From Ricinus communis (taxonomy: Eukaryota; Streptophyta; Magnoliopsida; Malpighiales; Euphorbiaceae), in assembly GCF_019578655.1 (NCBI RefSeq), contig NC_063260.1, positions 17,548,001 through 17,612,000 of the forward strand: a stretch of 64,000 nt of DNA, in the 5' to 3' direction. Positions 27,881-38,800 of this stretch are shown in pieces. A program made the position numbers and the translations under genes. Below the pieces are notes generated by a model. The model did no database searches, had not been told where the DNA came from, and was given only the letters and a program-made list of their open reading frames with translations. The number at the start of each line of letters is the position of its first letter. The first letter of the stretch is position 1.

Positions 27881-28430
27881 ATAGAGAAAGGATAGTAAAT
27901 TAAAAATTTGGTTAAGCAAGAATGAGTAGAGTGTAAGGAGAATAGCACACAAGGAATCATAGTAGTTTGGATTTTTACAAACTTTACGTCCATTTCTAAA
28001 TTCACAATTAGGTATTCACGATACTAGTATCTTTACTCTTGGAGTTTTTCAATCTCACTCCCAACTTAGTGTTTCAGAGCTCACATTAAACCTTACAAAT
28101 TGTGTTATTTAGGCTTATACATAAACCTTACAAGAGTTTTTCTAGGCTAACCCTTAAACCTTAACCCAAGTATTTTGGCTAACACACAAACCTCACAAGA
28201 ACATTCAATCTCTTTCAACAGCCAAAAATGAGAAATATTAATTGCAAGAAAGAAAGAATTGAAAGCACCATAATGTGGACTTATGAAGGTGGTTAATCAA
28301 ACTTAAATGTCCTTTTGATGTGGTTTTTATAGATTAAAAATTTCAAGGAGCCATTATGACTAAATCCCTAAAAGCACACACAATCTAGCTTTAAGACAGT
28401 GCATTAAATGCACTTGTCAGGATATAAATT
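27881..28430. other. Sequence between gypsy gag remnant and GC-richer repeats
   Basis: No gene is recognised. It starts with a purine-rich 'gaagggggatt', which could be the edge of another retroelement. The short minus-strand open frames here are not supported. Confidence 0.4.
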
Positions 28431-28770
28431 GCGGTTGCGCTTCGTGCTTCGCGGTCACAATTCTTGAAATGTCTCCAACGACTATTTGACATGGCGGCAT
28501 GGTATTGATGGCTTTCTGATATAGCCGTTGGTGGTTTCTAACAATTACTTCAGTCTTCAATTTTTGTGGTCGTGCACTCTTAAGGTGTGGTCGCGACTTC
28601 AAGCTTTTCAAGGGTAGAGACTTCTATCTTCAAACCTTTAATTTTTGCAGTCGCGCCCTATATAATGAGGTCGCGATTTTGAGCAATTATAGACTTGGAA
28701 TTACTGCCACCATAATGTTGATTTCTGCGGTCACGCCCTCTTGATGCAGTTACGATTTTGAAGTGTTTCT
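28430..28770. repeat. Degenerate ~80-bp tandem repeat with 'ggtcgcg' motifs
   Basis: Blocks at about 28432, 28566, 28647 and 28727 repeat a pattern 'tgYggtcgcgcccT...gaggtcgcgatttt'. The last three are spaced about 80 bases apart. The block is distinctly richer in GC and CpG than its surroundings and lies in transposon-like DNA. It is possibly the internal repeat of an LTR. Confidence 0.6.
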
Positions 28771-28899
28771 ACTTAATTTATGCTACATTATTGAAAATCA
28801 AGAAAACATTAGTTCAAACATCAACTTGTTTGTTAGGATCAAAAGATAAGAGAATAAGCCATATGACAAGGCACTAAGGCTAACAATCTCTTCCTTTTT

Positions 28900-31760
28900 T
28901 ATTTTGATAAATAAATTGAGTAAAAAGGTAAATAAAAAAATTATTAATTATAAAGACTGATTAGTTAAAGTTTTTTTAATCTTCGAAAATCATATCGAAA
29001 ATACTAATTTACTAAGATACTTTTAAAAAATTAATATCTTATTCTTTTATCAGTATATGAATATTGTTTTGCCATATTGAATTAACAATTTTAAACACAT
29101 TGATGGTTCATTTAAAATCCATTGCTTTTATTGAGTCATCTGATGAAACTTTTGCATAATCTTTTATTGGATGTTTTAGTATGTTGAGGCTGGTAAGGTC
29201 TTTCTTAGTATTTGTGCAAGTATTGAAGGCTTTTTCTATAATATGATAGCTATGTATGTGTGTGTGTGTATATATATATATATATAAACCAAAATAATTT
29301 CTTAGATAAAGTTGTAAAAAAACTGAACTTTTTTGCAAAGAACAAAATCCAACAAATTTTAAAAAAGTCAAAATGATAATTTTTTTTATATAATAAAAAG
29401 AACCGAGAGTGATCGGAAAAAGAGAAAAAGAAAAGAATTGAGACCTAAAATAAAAAAATAATAATGGAAGAAAAAAATTAAAAGTAATTCTTCTTAGATA
29501 TGAAAACTAACCAAACATCAACAAAGTCATTCAAAGGAACTAATTCTACTACACATAAAGTACTTAATTGATTTTTTTCTCATGTTTCTACAGATCGATC
29601 AACTTGTCAATACAATCTATTATTCTTTTGTATATGTGTGTGTGTTTATGTTTGGACTACATTTACAGTTTTATTGTGATTTTTTTTTTATGTCAATTTA
29701 AGCTTTTCTGTTTATTTGGGTTTTTCTTAATTGAATGATTTTGTTGATATTTAGTTGATATTTGTTTGTTGTTTGATTGATATATAGTTGATGTTTGGTT
29801 AATGTTCAGATATATGAAGAAGTGTTTTTAATTTATTTTTCTGAACTGTTATTTATTTGTTGAAAAAGTTCTAAGATTTTAAAAATTAAGTTTTTTGTTG
29901 AACAAGTAATTTCAATTTCTTAAAGTGTTATTTACATGTTGAATAATATTAAAAATTAATTCTTTTATCAAAAAATTGTTTTTAGTTCTTAGATTTATTT
30001 TATTTTGTACTTGATTATGGTTTTTTAATTTGGTTTGTTGATGTCAAAAATAACTAAGTGATCTGCATAGATTTTCATGCTATTGTAGCATCAAAAGTAA
30101 ACAATAACCATAAAAAAATTATGAAATAACATAGTTAATTGAAAAAACTTCCAAGAAGAAAAGTAATAAAAAATTTACCGAGATATTATTCTTTTATTTT
30201 GAAGATATTTATTATTTCGAGATATATTATATTTTACTTTTAAAAAAATATGAAATCTCATAATAATTTATATCAAAAGTAATAAAAAAAATACACTCAT
30301 ATATTAATTTTTGTTTGTTTGAAGATGTTTAGTACTTTCAGAGATGTTATATTATATTTTTAGAAATTATAAAAACCTTATAACAATTTATGATAAATAT
30401 AGTTTTTATTTAATTTAAATTATGAAGGTAAACGAGTGTAAAATAATTCGTAAATTAAAATGTAATAAATAATTAAATTATGAAAAAAGAAAAATGATTA
30501 GTTATTGTATAGCTATTATATTTTTCGAGAATCCAAAAACATCTGCCACCATTACTTCAAACATAATGTTCTAATTTAAAAAATATTTACTTAAGATTTT
30601 AATTCAATAAATAAGTTATAGAAAGTATTCTAAGATAAATAATTGTTAAAATATGTTATCATAGCAATTTTAAAGTTTTAAAATATTAAGAGTATTTTTT
30701 AATTAATTAAAAATATAGGTTAATTGAACAAAATATAAACTTTTGAAATTCCAGAAAGAATAGTAAAGAAAAAATAAATATAAGAAAAAAATGCAAAAAG
30801 AATTGCTTTCTTTTAGGATAATGCATGTGGCACTAACAAAAACGCACCTAATGGAAGTGTTAGATGGAAAAGGCACGTGAAAGAGACTGGTAAAATTAAA
30901 GAGCGTAATTTTACAGAAAAATGTTATTAACTAATTAAAAAGGAGGTTTATGTAAACAAACCTTTTTCTTTTGTCCTCCTTATTTGCAAAATTAGAAAGT
31001 CTTTTCCTTCACAAAATCACTCTAAGAAAAGTCTAAAGACATAAATTAGTATTGATTTGGTTAGTTTCTATTTTAGCTGTAAATTGTAAAAGAATCGATA
31101 TTATAAATTAGAAAGTAAAGAAATAGTTAATATTAAAAGACGACGGCGTTTTATTTAAAGAAGAAAAAGGATAAAATGACTTTAATTTAAAAAAAAGTAG
31201 CACGCCGTCGTTCTAATTGCTATAATCCATAAAAGCAGTTTATTTGTTCCTCTCTTTCATTTTTAACCTCATTCGCTGTACTTCTTAACGAAAAGTGTTA
31301 TATCCTTCTGAATTTTATGTGACAAGAATTATTAATGAAAAAAGAAATAGATATTTAAAAACTCGATACAAGAAACTCAGATAGTTCAAAGGCTTAGTAA
31401 GGCATTTTGTCCGTTTGAAAATCCAATAACTTGAATAAGTTCAGCAGATCTACGGTTCACTATTAAACATTATGTCTTCTTTCTTTTTTAATCTGATTAA
31501 AGAAAGGAAGCTAATGTCATGGTGTCCATCAGCAACCACATGCTTGCAATGCAACCTCACAACGTCCAATAAACACAAGAAGAAAGAGTAGCTCTCTATC
31601 CATCCAGTTAAGATTCTTCACTACACAACAAATGATATTTTGCGGGTCTGGGTCCACCGGACCTTTTTGTCTCTCCGGATAAATTTCCTTTTCTTTCGTT
31701 TTTAGTGCTCTTCAGTCTTGCTAGTTGCTTTCTGCTATGTTACATATTTTGCTTATTAGT
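28900..31760. other. AT-rich intergenic region
   Basis: No supported gene. It includes a (TG)n(TA)n microsatellite at about 29256-29287. The final few hundred bases should contain the promoter of the ABA4-type gene. Confidence 0.6.
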
Positions 31761-31890
31761 CTAGAATTCTTTTAGGTGAAGTGATGTATTAGGCTACTTT
31801 GTACCTTGTTTGAGTGCGCAACGCAACAAACATGAGGCTTGCTTAGTTGCCTGCCTGCCTGTACTCCCTTTCCTCTGTAGTGGGATTTTG

Positions 31891-31923
31891 ATGCTTTTAA
31901 ATTTTCTAGCTTTAATCGAATGA
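31891..31923 (+). CDS. Upstream ORF 1 in the ABA4-type leader
   Basis: A 10-codon frame with ATG at 31891. Its TGA stop (31921-31923) overlaps the ATG of a second upstream frame at 31920. Whether it lies in the transcript depends on the unknown start site. Confidence 0.3.
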   Translation: MLLNFLALIE

Positions 31924-32871
31924 AGAGGCCATTCTGGCTTTTGGGCATCTCTATTTTGCAACAAATATGGCCTTCTCGTCTTGCTTTTGCCCTTCTCACA
32001 TCCACCTCAAGGTATGATCCTTTTGTACTTTTAATCTCTGTTTACTCATTCTTTTCTGTTTTTAATGAGTTTTAGTCACTATTCTTCGTAATATTATAAA
32101 GATTAGATTGTTAATGTTTTTACTTCTAATGTTCCTTTTGAGATTTTTATTCAGATTTCTGAACTGGGAATTCCTCTTTTGACAGAAGAAATTGGCTTTT
32201 ATTGTTGTTGGTTTTGAATGAATTTCTTTCGGATTTGAAATGGGGAACCCATATGCTTCTTTGAAACAAAAATTCAGTTGTATTTTGCAAATCCAATATC
32301 ACGCCATTTCTATAATTCTTAGTTTGCGATTATTGTTGGCTTATTAATCAACTGTTATTGGATACCAACTTTGAAAATTCCAATCAAGGTTGAGGTCATT
32401 TCTACCAACTTAACAAAAATTGTACGGTGATTTTAGTAATGTAGTATGTGCATCTCCCTTATGTTGTGCTGACTTATCTTGGTATTCTACAATATTTGCC
32501 AATTTTTCTGTTTCCTGATTTTTCCCTTTCTAAGAGCATAGTTCTTATTTGTTTCTTTTTGGTCTTTCTCGCATCCTAACGTAAAATTTGTGTATGTATC
32601 CTCTTGCTCTGTCTTCTTGCTGCAAATATGTTTCCTTATGGATAGTATGCATCTCATCTAGATGCTAAATAGCAAAAAGATAAGTGGAATTCGTTGTTTC
32701 TTTCCTCTAAAAGTTGTCCTACTGTGCTTGCTGGATTTACTTTTTGACTTAGATGCCACACTGGTTTGGACCATAAAAGTGAATAACTCAGTTTGTATGC
32801 ATGAGCTTGAGAACATTCCTTAAGGTTTAAATCTCATTTCTTATAGACTGGCTACCCAAGGCGGGTTATAA
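31920..32871 (+). CDS. Upstream ORF 2 overlapping the ABA4-type start
   Basis: ATG at 31920 lies 47 bases before the main ATG in another frame. With the first intron (32012-32846) removed, it ends at TAA 32869-32871 after 38 codons, overlapping the main start. If transcribed it could reduce translation of the main frame. It is predicted from sequence only. Confidence 0.3.
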
Positions 32872-34928
32872 GACCCGGGCGTCCTGTTGAGAAAGATGGT
32901 CAAAAGTTCTTCTCTCTCGGAAGTAATAGCACTGAACTTTCTGGTCGACAAGTGGCAAAACTGGGAGCTGACTTACTTAGTGACTGGAGTTTTATTGGAG
33001 GTTCAAGAATTGCCATTCGACCAAAACTTGCAAGAGCTATTGTCTATCGAAAACACTCAGGAGTACATGCATCATGTAATTCATTTCTTTATCAACAGCA
33101 CTTTTTGTTACTCGTTAATATTTTGAGAAAATTCTGAACCAATTTGTTCCCTTCATTCTCTATTTTGGTTCCATTCTTTTATGTGAAACATTGTCCAAGG
33201 TTTGATTTTTTCAGCATAAAATAACTAGCATTTCTTTACTAGGGATGGGATTTTTAATTTGTTTCTTTTCTCATTGGTTTCTCTTGGTTGCTCTATTCTC
33301 TCAACAGAAAATGACAGCAGGCTTAGGCTTTTTTTTTCTCTCCTTTCTTTCCTCCATGTATGAGGAACCTATCCCTTCTTCAGTACCTGTTATGAAGCCT
33401 AATTTTTCACTTGAACTCACTGCAGCTTGTATGAATAATATTATTCTGACAGCTAATTTGAAGTAACCGTACATGCTTAATCACTTCTGAACTTTTTGGA
33501 GGCTTCAATAGTTGTCTTTATGCACTGCATTAATATTTGCTCACATCTCAATCACATTTTTCTATAAATTTTGTTTTTGGATAATTGGCATTTGATGTTC
33601 TGCAAATAACAATTGTGTATCTTGTCTTGGATCTTTTCTGTCTATGTAATTATTGTTACAACCTGATTTTTCTCTCTTTCAAAGTTCAATGTTCAATGTT
33701 CTTTGGAACTGCTACTAACTGTAAATTGTTTCTTTGTCAATCATTTTGCATTTACAGGGTTGAGCAGTTATCAACTTGCAAGCACTGCTTTCACTTTGGG
33801 AACTGCAGCTGTTCTCCCATTTTATACCCTCATGGTTGTAGCTCCTAAAGCAGAACTGGTATGCCCTCTGTATTTATTTGGAATTCCAACTTAATGTCTA
33901 TGTGTTTTGCTAATCTTTAGGTATGTGCTTGTAAGATCTGAACATGCAATCTCATTATGAATTATTGGAAGAATTCCAGTTTATTCTACTTGTAGAATTT
34001 CTTGTTGAACCTTGATGTTTCTTTTTTTTTTTTCCTCATGTTTTCTTCTTTTCCCTTTGTGTACAGTTTCAAGGAATTGCATTATAATTTTGTCTCATTG
34101 GGTTCTTAATGCGTAAAAGCTTTATTTATAACACAGTGAACTCACACATGTTCTTAAATACCCTAAAAATGATGTTAGATTGATTTGGTTAGCCTTTAAG
34201 TTTGAATTTGAGAACCATTTTTAGAAACCGCCCGATTCTCTCTAAAGTGCGCTTCCTGATTTTAAATATCTAAATCTAAACGCCAACGTAACACTACCCT
34301 TTTGAAATAGTCAAGCCATAACCTTATTTTCGAGTTAGGGGCATAATTGAATTGAGCGTGCACACTGCAGACAAGAAAGTCTATGGAGAGTAGCATACCT
34401 TACGTTGTGCTCGGGGTTCTGTATGCATATCTACTATACCTCTCCTGGACGCCTGACACTGTTCGGCTGATGTTTGCAAGTCAGTATTGGTTACCAGAGG
34501 TGCGTGCAGTATATACATATATATATGTTATTTTCGGAAAATTTCTTGCAAAACGCCTGTCGAAAAGAATATTGATTGAATATTGTTGGTGTTGATTCAT
34601 CTTTGTGGCAGTTGCCTGGTATTGCTAAGATGTTCTCAAGTGAGATGACCTTAGCTTCAGCATGGATTCACTTGTTAGCTGTTGATCTCTTTGCTGCAAG
34701 GTATTTATATCTTCAAAACGTCCTCCATCTTCCCCCTCTCTATCTTCACTTTCACACTAAAACTCAGTGATTTTATCCAGGCAAGTGTTTCATGATGGTT
34801 TGGAAAACGAAATCGAGACTCGACATTCAGTTTCTCTTTGCCTGCTCTTTTGCCCCATTGGAATTGTTAGCCATGTTCTCACTAAAGCTCTAACAAGAAG
34901 TGCTGCAAGTACCAGACGTGGCACGTAG
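31967..34928 (+). CDS. ABA4: ABA4-type plastid membrane protein (neoxanthin formation, DUF4281)
   Basis: Inferred exons: 31967-32011, 32847-33075, 33758-33858, 34371-34499, 34612-34700 and 34781-34928, totalling 741 nt (246 residues). All introns are GT-AG and frame is continuous. The protein matches the ABA DEFICIENT 4 family, required in plastids to convert violaxanthin to neoxanthin, a precursor for abscisic acid. Residues 1 to about 90 are Ser/basic-rich and poorly conserved, as expected of a plastid transit peptide, although WSFIGGSRI is a family motif. The mature part has about four hydrophobic helices: around 98-120 ([18 protein letters not shown]), 131-150 ([18 protein letters not shown]), 173-197 ([16 protein letters not shown]) and 210-235 ([18 protein letters not shown]). 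The start ATG has a good context (acaaatATGg). The 835-base first intron splits the transit peptide. It appears complete and convergent with the minus-strand gene whose stop lies at about 35.84 kb. Confidence 0.93.
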
Positions 34929-35841
34929 TTATTCATTGATTTCCATCTGGAGGTTGATAAAATCAAGTTTACCATTCCCTTTTTTTTTTTTTTGTTTTGC
35001 TGCTGTTTGAGGAAATCAGGTCCTCTTATGAGTCTGAAGAGACTTTGGTCGACTTTTAACCATTTATTGATGTTTCTTTGGCAGAACTAGAATCACATTC
35101 TCCTTATCATGACAACTTTTGTTATTTTTTCTCTGGTTTCAAACTTGCTGATCTAACCTTTTCTTGATCCAGCACAATGAGGTCCATTTAGAGTGTTTGA
35201 AATTATTGTTGGAAGTTGAAGAAAACATGTTTAAAATTACTCTAATATAATGCATTAATTTCTTTATAAACTATTTTTCTCAAATTTACTTTTAAAATAA
35301 TCATCACTTAACCTGTTTTCACATTTTTATTTTTAAATGAAATAAAATAAGCATTAAGATTGGAAAACCTCAATGTCAAACAATCCTTTTGTACGTTGGA
35401 CTGATGTAAAGCCTCTTCAAAAGAAGCAACCAATGGAAAGATAAAATTGGACAATCGATATTAACAGAATTAAGAAATCCAGCTGTTTCTAGTAACCTTT
35501 CAGCTAGACATCCTTCTATGATGGTTACAAAACAGTAACCAAAGCTCAGAAATGCTTTTTGGCAAGCTTGATATTGAGGCAGCAGTTCAAAAAAAATAAA
35601 ATCAAGTGCTTCAAATGCATTTACAGGATTTATATACACTTCACTACAAATAGCAATCAGCCATCAGCAAAAAGTTATAAACGCGAGTGATTTTAACTAT
35701 AGACTTCTTTTTTCTGCCAATATTCAATTGTATACTCTGATTGCCTCTAACGACATGAGAAATGAAACAATTTACTGGCTGTGATACCTGGTTAAAGCAT
35801 TTGTGTACATGTGACAAATTCGTAGGAGAGACATATTCATC
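34929..35841. other. Intergenic region between converging genes (3' UTRs)
   Basis: About 0.9 kb separates the stop codons of the ABA4-type gene (+) and the ZnT5-N-like gene (-). It presumably holds both 3' UTRs. The minus-strand open frame at 35376-35639 has no domain and is probably non-coding. Confidence 0.6.
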
Positions 35842-38800
35842 TCAAGTTGGAAGTGAGGACATCTGTATTTGCTCTTCCAAGATGCCATCTGATGGATCTG
35901 AATGCTGAAAAGAGCCCTTTTTACTTCGTTCCAAAGAAGTTGCCTCATAAATACCTGCAGAAATCATGTATATGATATGTTAAATGAAAAAATGGATCAT
36001 GACAGACAAAGAAGACGCGCAATAAATGAACATGAAAAACCATCAAGTTCTCATATGGTTCTTTAAACATTTTACTTGGGTGTTCCATTCTTGTCAAGTG
36101 GCATGCTCTGGAAATCAAGCTTGTACTTGTATGCCAAGGCCTATTAATATAACGACATGACCCAAAATTTTAAGCTCCTAAAATGCAACTCGATCTCATA
36201 AATAAGGGATTAATTTAATAATGTCAATGCAGGATTGAGTGATCGAAGTTGGTCCTTATCAAAGTTAACCTGTCATAGACCTCCATTGTTATTTCATAAC
36301 TTAGGTGAGAAAAAGGAGGAAAAGATGAAAGCATATTCCTCGTTCTGAAAGAGGCAAGTAAGATATAAAGTAAAACAGAAGATAGGGAACATACCTTTCT
36401 AAAAGAAAATAAGAATAAAAAAAATATATAAATGGTCTAAGAAATGATGCAATGTGAAAGAACTCATCAGACCAAGTAGCATTTTGTTAAAGCTTAATAA
36501 TGCCAATGTATTTATTGAAATACATCTAGTATAGCAGAATACTGGAAGGAATATCACCCATGAGCACATCAAGGTCCACGCTCTTTTATCCAAGTTCTAT
36601 AAAAGGCTACCAAATAGCAGGCAGCATGTCCTCAACCTTCCCTAAATTAAGAACGTTTAAGCATTCTATGGCAGATATGATGTAATCGCTTCTGATAGTT
36701 TAAATTTTTGGTTTGGGCAAGGACAACTTTATAAGTATCAGCTTTATATATAATTATGTAGAAATTATGTAAATGATCAGAGATCATGAAATTGACTTCT
36801 AATAAGCCTCTAGATATAAGAGGCATTCACATCCAAGGAAATCCTTTCAACTCTTTCCACTCTCAAGTGTCCATCTATTCTTTGTGTGTAGTGTCAAGAG
36901 ATCAATTTCTATTAAATAAGGACGAGCACACACAGGTATAGACACAAACAAAGCCGAGCGGAAGAACTTTTCTACGTACCGAAGCCCAAAATTAAGGAAC
37001 AAAAAATGAATCCCAGAAGAGAAAAGTCCATTTTGTATACAATCTCCATGATAATGATGCATCCTCCAGCTACCAGTAAGTGCCTTGGAGAAGAGAAAAC
37101 CATGTGCAGTCTATAAACAGGCAAAATTAGTTTCATCATTTTGCTAAAAATATTTCCATAATTAGCACAACCTTGTAAGATTATTAATTTGTAATAAATA
37201 TTAATTTCGGAAAGCAATGCAGCACCAGAAAAATCAATGACAATTGATCTCTTAAAACACAAAGTGAAAATGCAGAAACTAAGAATCCAGTCAACAAGCA
37301 GGTCTGCAATAGGTGAAATTCATGTGACATTTACTAGTTTTTATGAGAGATTAGATAGAAGTCATAGGACTGTATCAGGATTGAATCACTATGTACAATG
37401 GCCATTACAAGAGGTTCTCCATACTGATGAAATGGTGCCATTAGAACAATATCGGTAAACTACAAAACCAAGAAAATGGCTGCTGCAGCTTTATGGACTT
37501 ATCTCATTAAACACTATGAAATAAATTAAAACTGCCTTAAAAGATTTCATCAGCAAAGATGTTAAGAATTATAATGCAGATACAAGAGTAGCAATGTCAC
37601 ATTTTCCAACGAATCAAATTGCAAAAGCAACATGGTCAGTACAACATCGCAGCGCTCTTTCAAAAGCACAATCAAGAGACAAATGAGATTAAGCAGATAA
37701 TGTCAGACATATTATGCATATTCATAGGAAATTGTCATTTGATCCACAGAAGGTAGTTGCTAGACAAGTGAATAAGCAAAAAAAAAAAAAAAAGCCAAGA
37801 GCAGCACACATAAGACTATCAAGTAAAGTTACCTCTCCTCTGCAATGCTGTCAACATAAAATATCAAGATAACTCCAAAAAGAATGGTGCTCAGAAATGC
37901 CCAAGCTGAAAATGGAAGCTCTACAATGCTTCCTGATGTTGATCCCTGAAACAGTGTAATAAAAAAGGAAAGAAGCAGAAAACTAGTTAAAATGAAACCA
38001 AAGCCCACAAAGATTAAACATTGAAATCATTCCTAAACTGTCTACCTCGTGAAATTAGACTTACAATAATGAAGTCCCACATGGCCACAGGAAACAGAAA
38101 ACATGTTGCAGAAGTAATGGTTATGGCATGAAGCCTCCTTTTAAGTTGATTCTGAAAAGAAAGAATGATGGCATTAACAAAGGGCTGACCCCACACCTGA
38201 TTTCTCCCTATCCTCTGTACCCACCAACAAAATGGTTATTATTCACAAATGAACCTAAATACCTTGAGTGAAACACGTCTTGCAATTACCCTTCTTAAAG
38301 TTGATAATATACCAGCAAGGATTGGAACTGTCATTTCCATCATACTCAAAGCTTCTTCTGTGTGATCCTCACCAACAACAGTTTCTTTAAATGGTATTTC
38401 CACATTAAGTTAACAAGACGAGGCATTTTTAAGAATTCTTGTGAATAAGAATAAACAGAAAGGAACACAGAAATATTAATTATCTAAATGAGATAAACGT
38501 TCAATATATCAAGGATATAAAGTGGCGAATATGTAGCCATCGCCCACCCTTGAGATAATAAGTAGAAAGATGCCACCATTGCAATGAGCCCACCTACCTG
38601 GTAGAAAATGAAATATCCAATAAATAAGTGAGAGAAAGAGCACAAGTAATTTCTTAATCAAAACCAACGACAGCAATTAACTAGTACAGTAGACCTAATA
38701 TATCAAATCAGACAGTCACTGGCAAGATATTTTCCTAATTATGTTATCTGACCACCAAATATCTGTTGTACCACTGCAACTCTGCAAGTTTACAATGTCC

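Noticed and set aside
32887..33126. 79-codon open frame in the ABA4-type exon 2
   Set aside because: It is the wrong frame of exon 2. The family motif WSFIGGSRI and the downstream exons join in another frame.
35376..35639. Possible extra exon or cation-efflux domain downstream of the ZnT5-N-like gene
   Set aside because: The 87-codon frame has no His-rich loop or cation-efflux motif and lies after a stop in the 3' UTR region.
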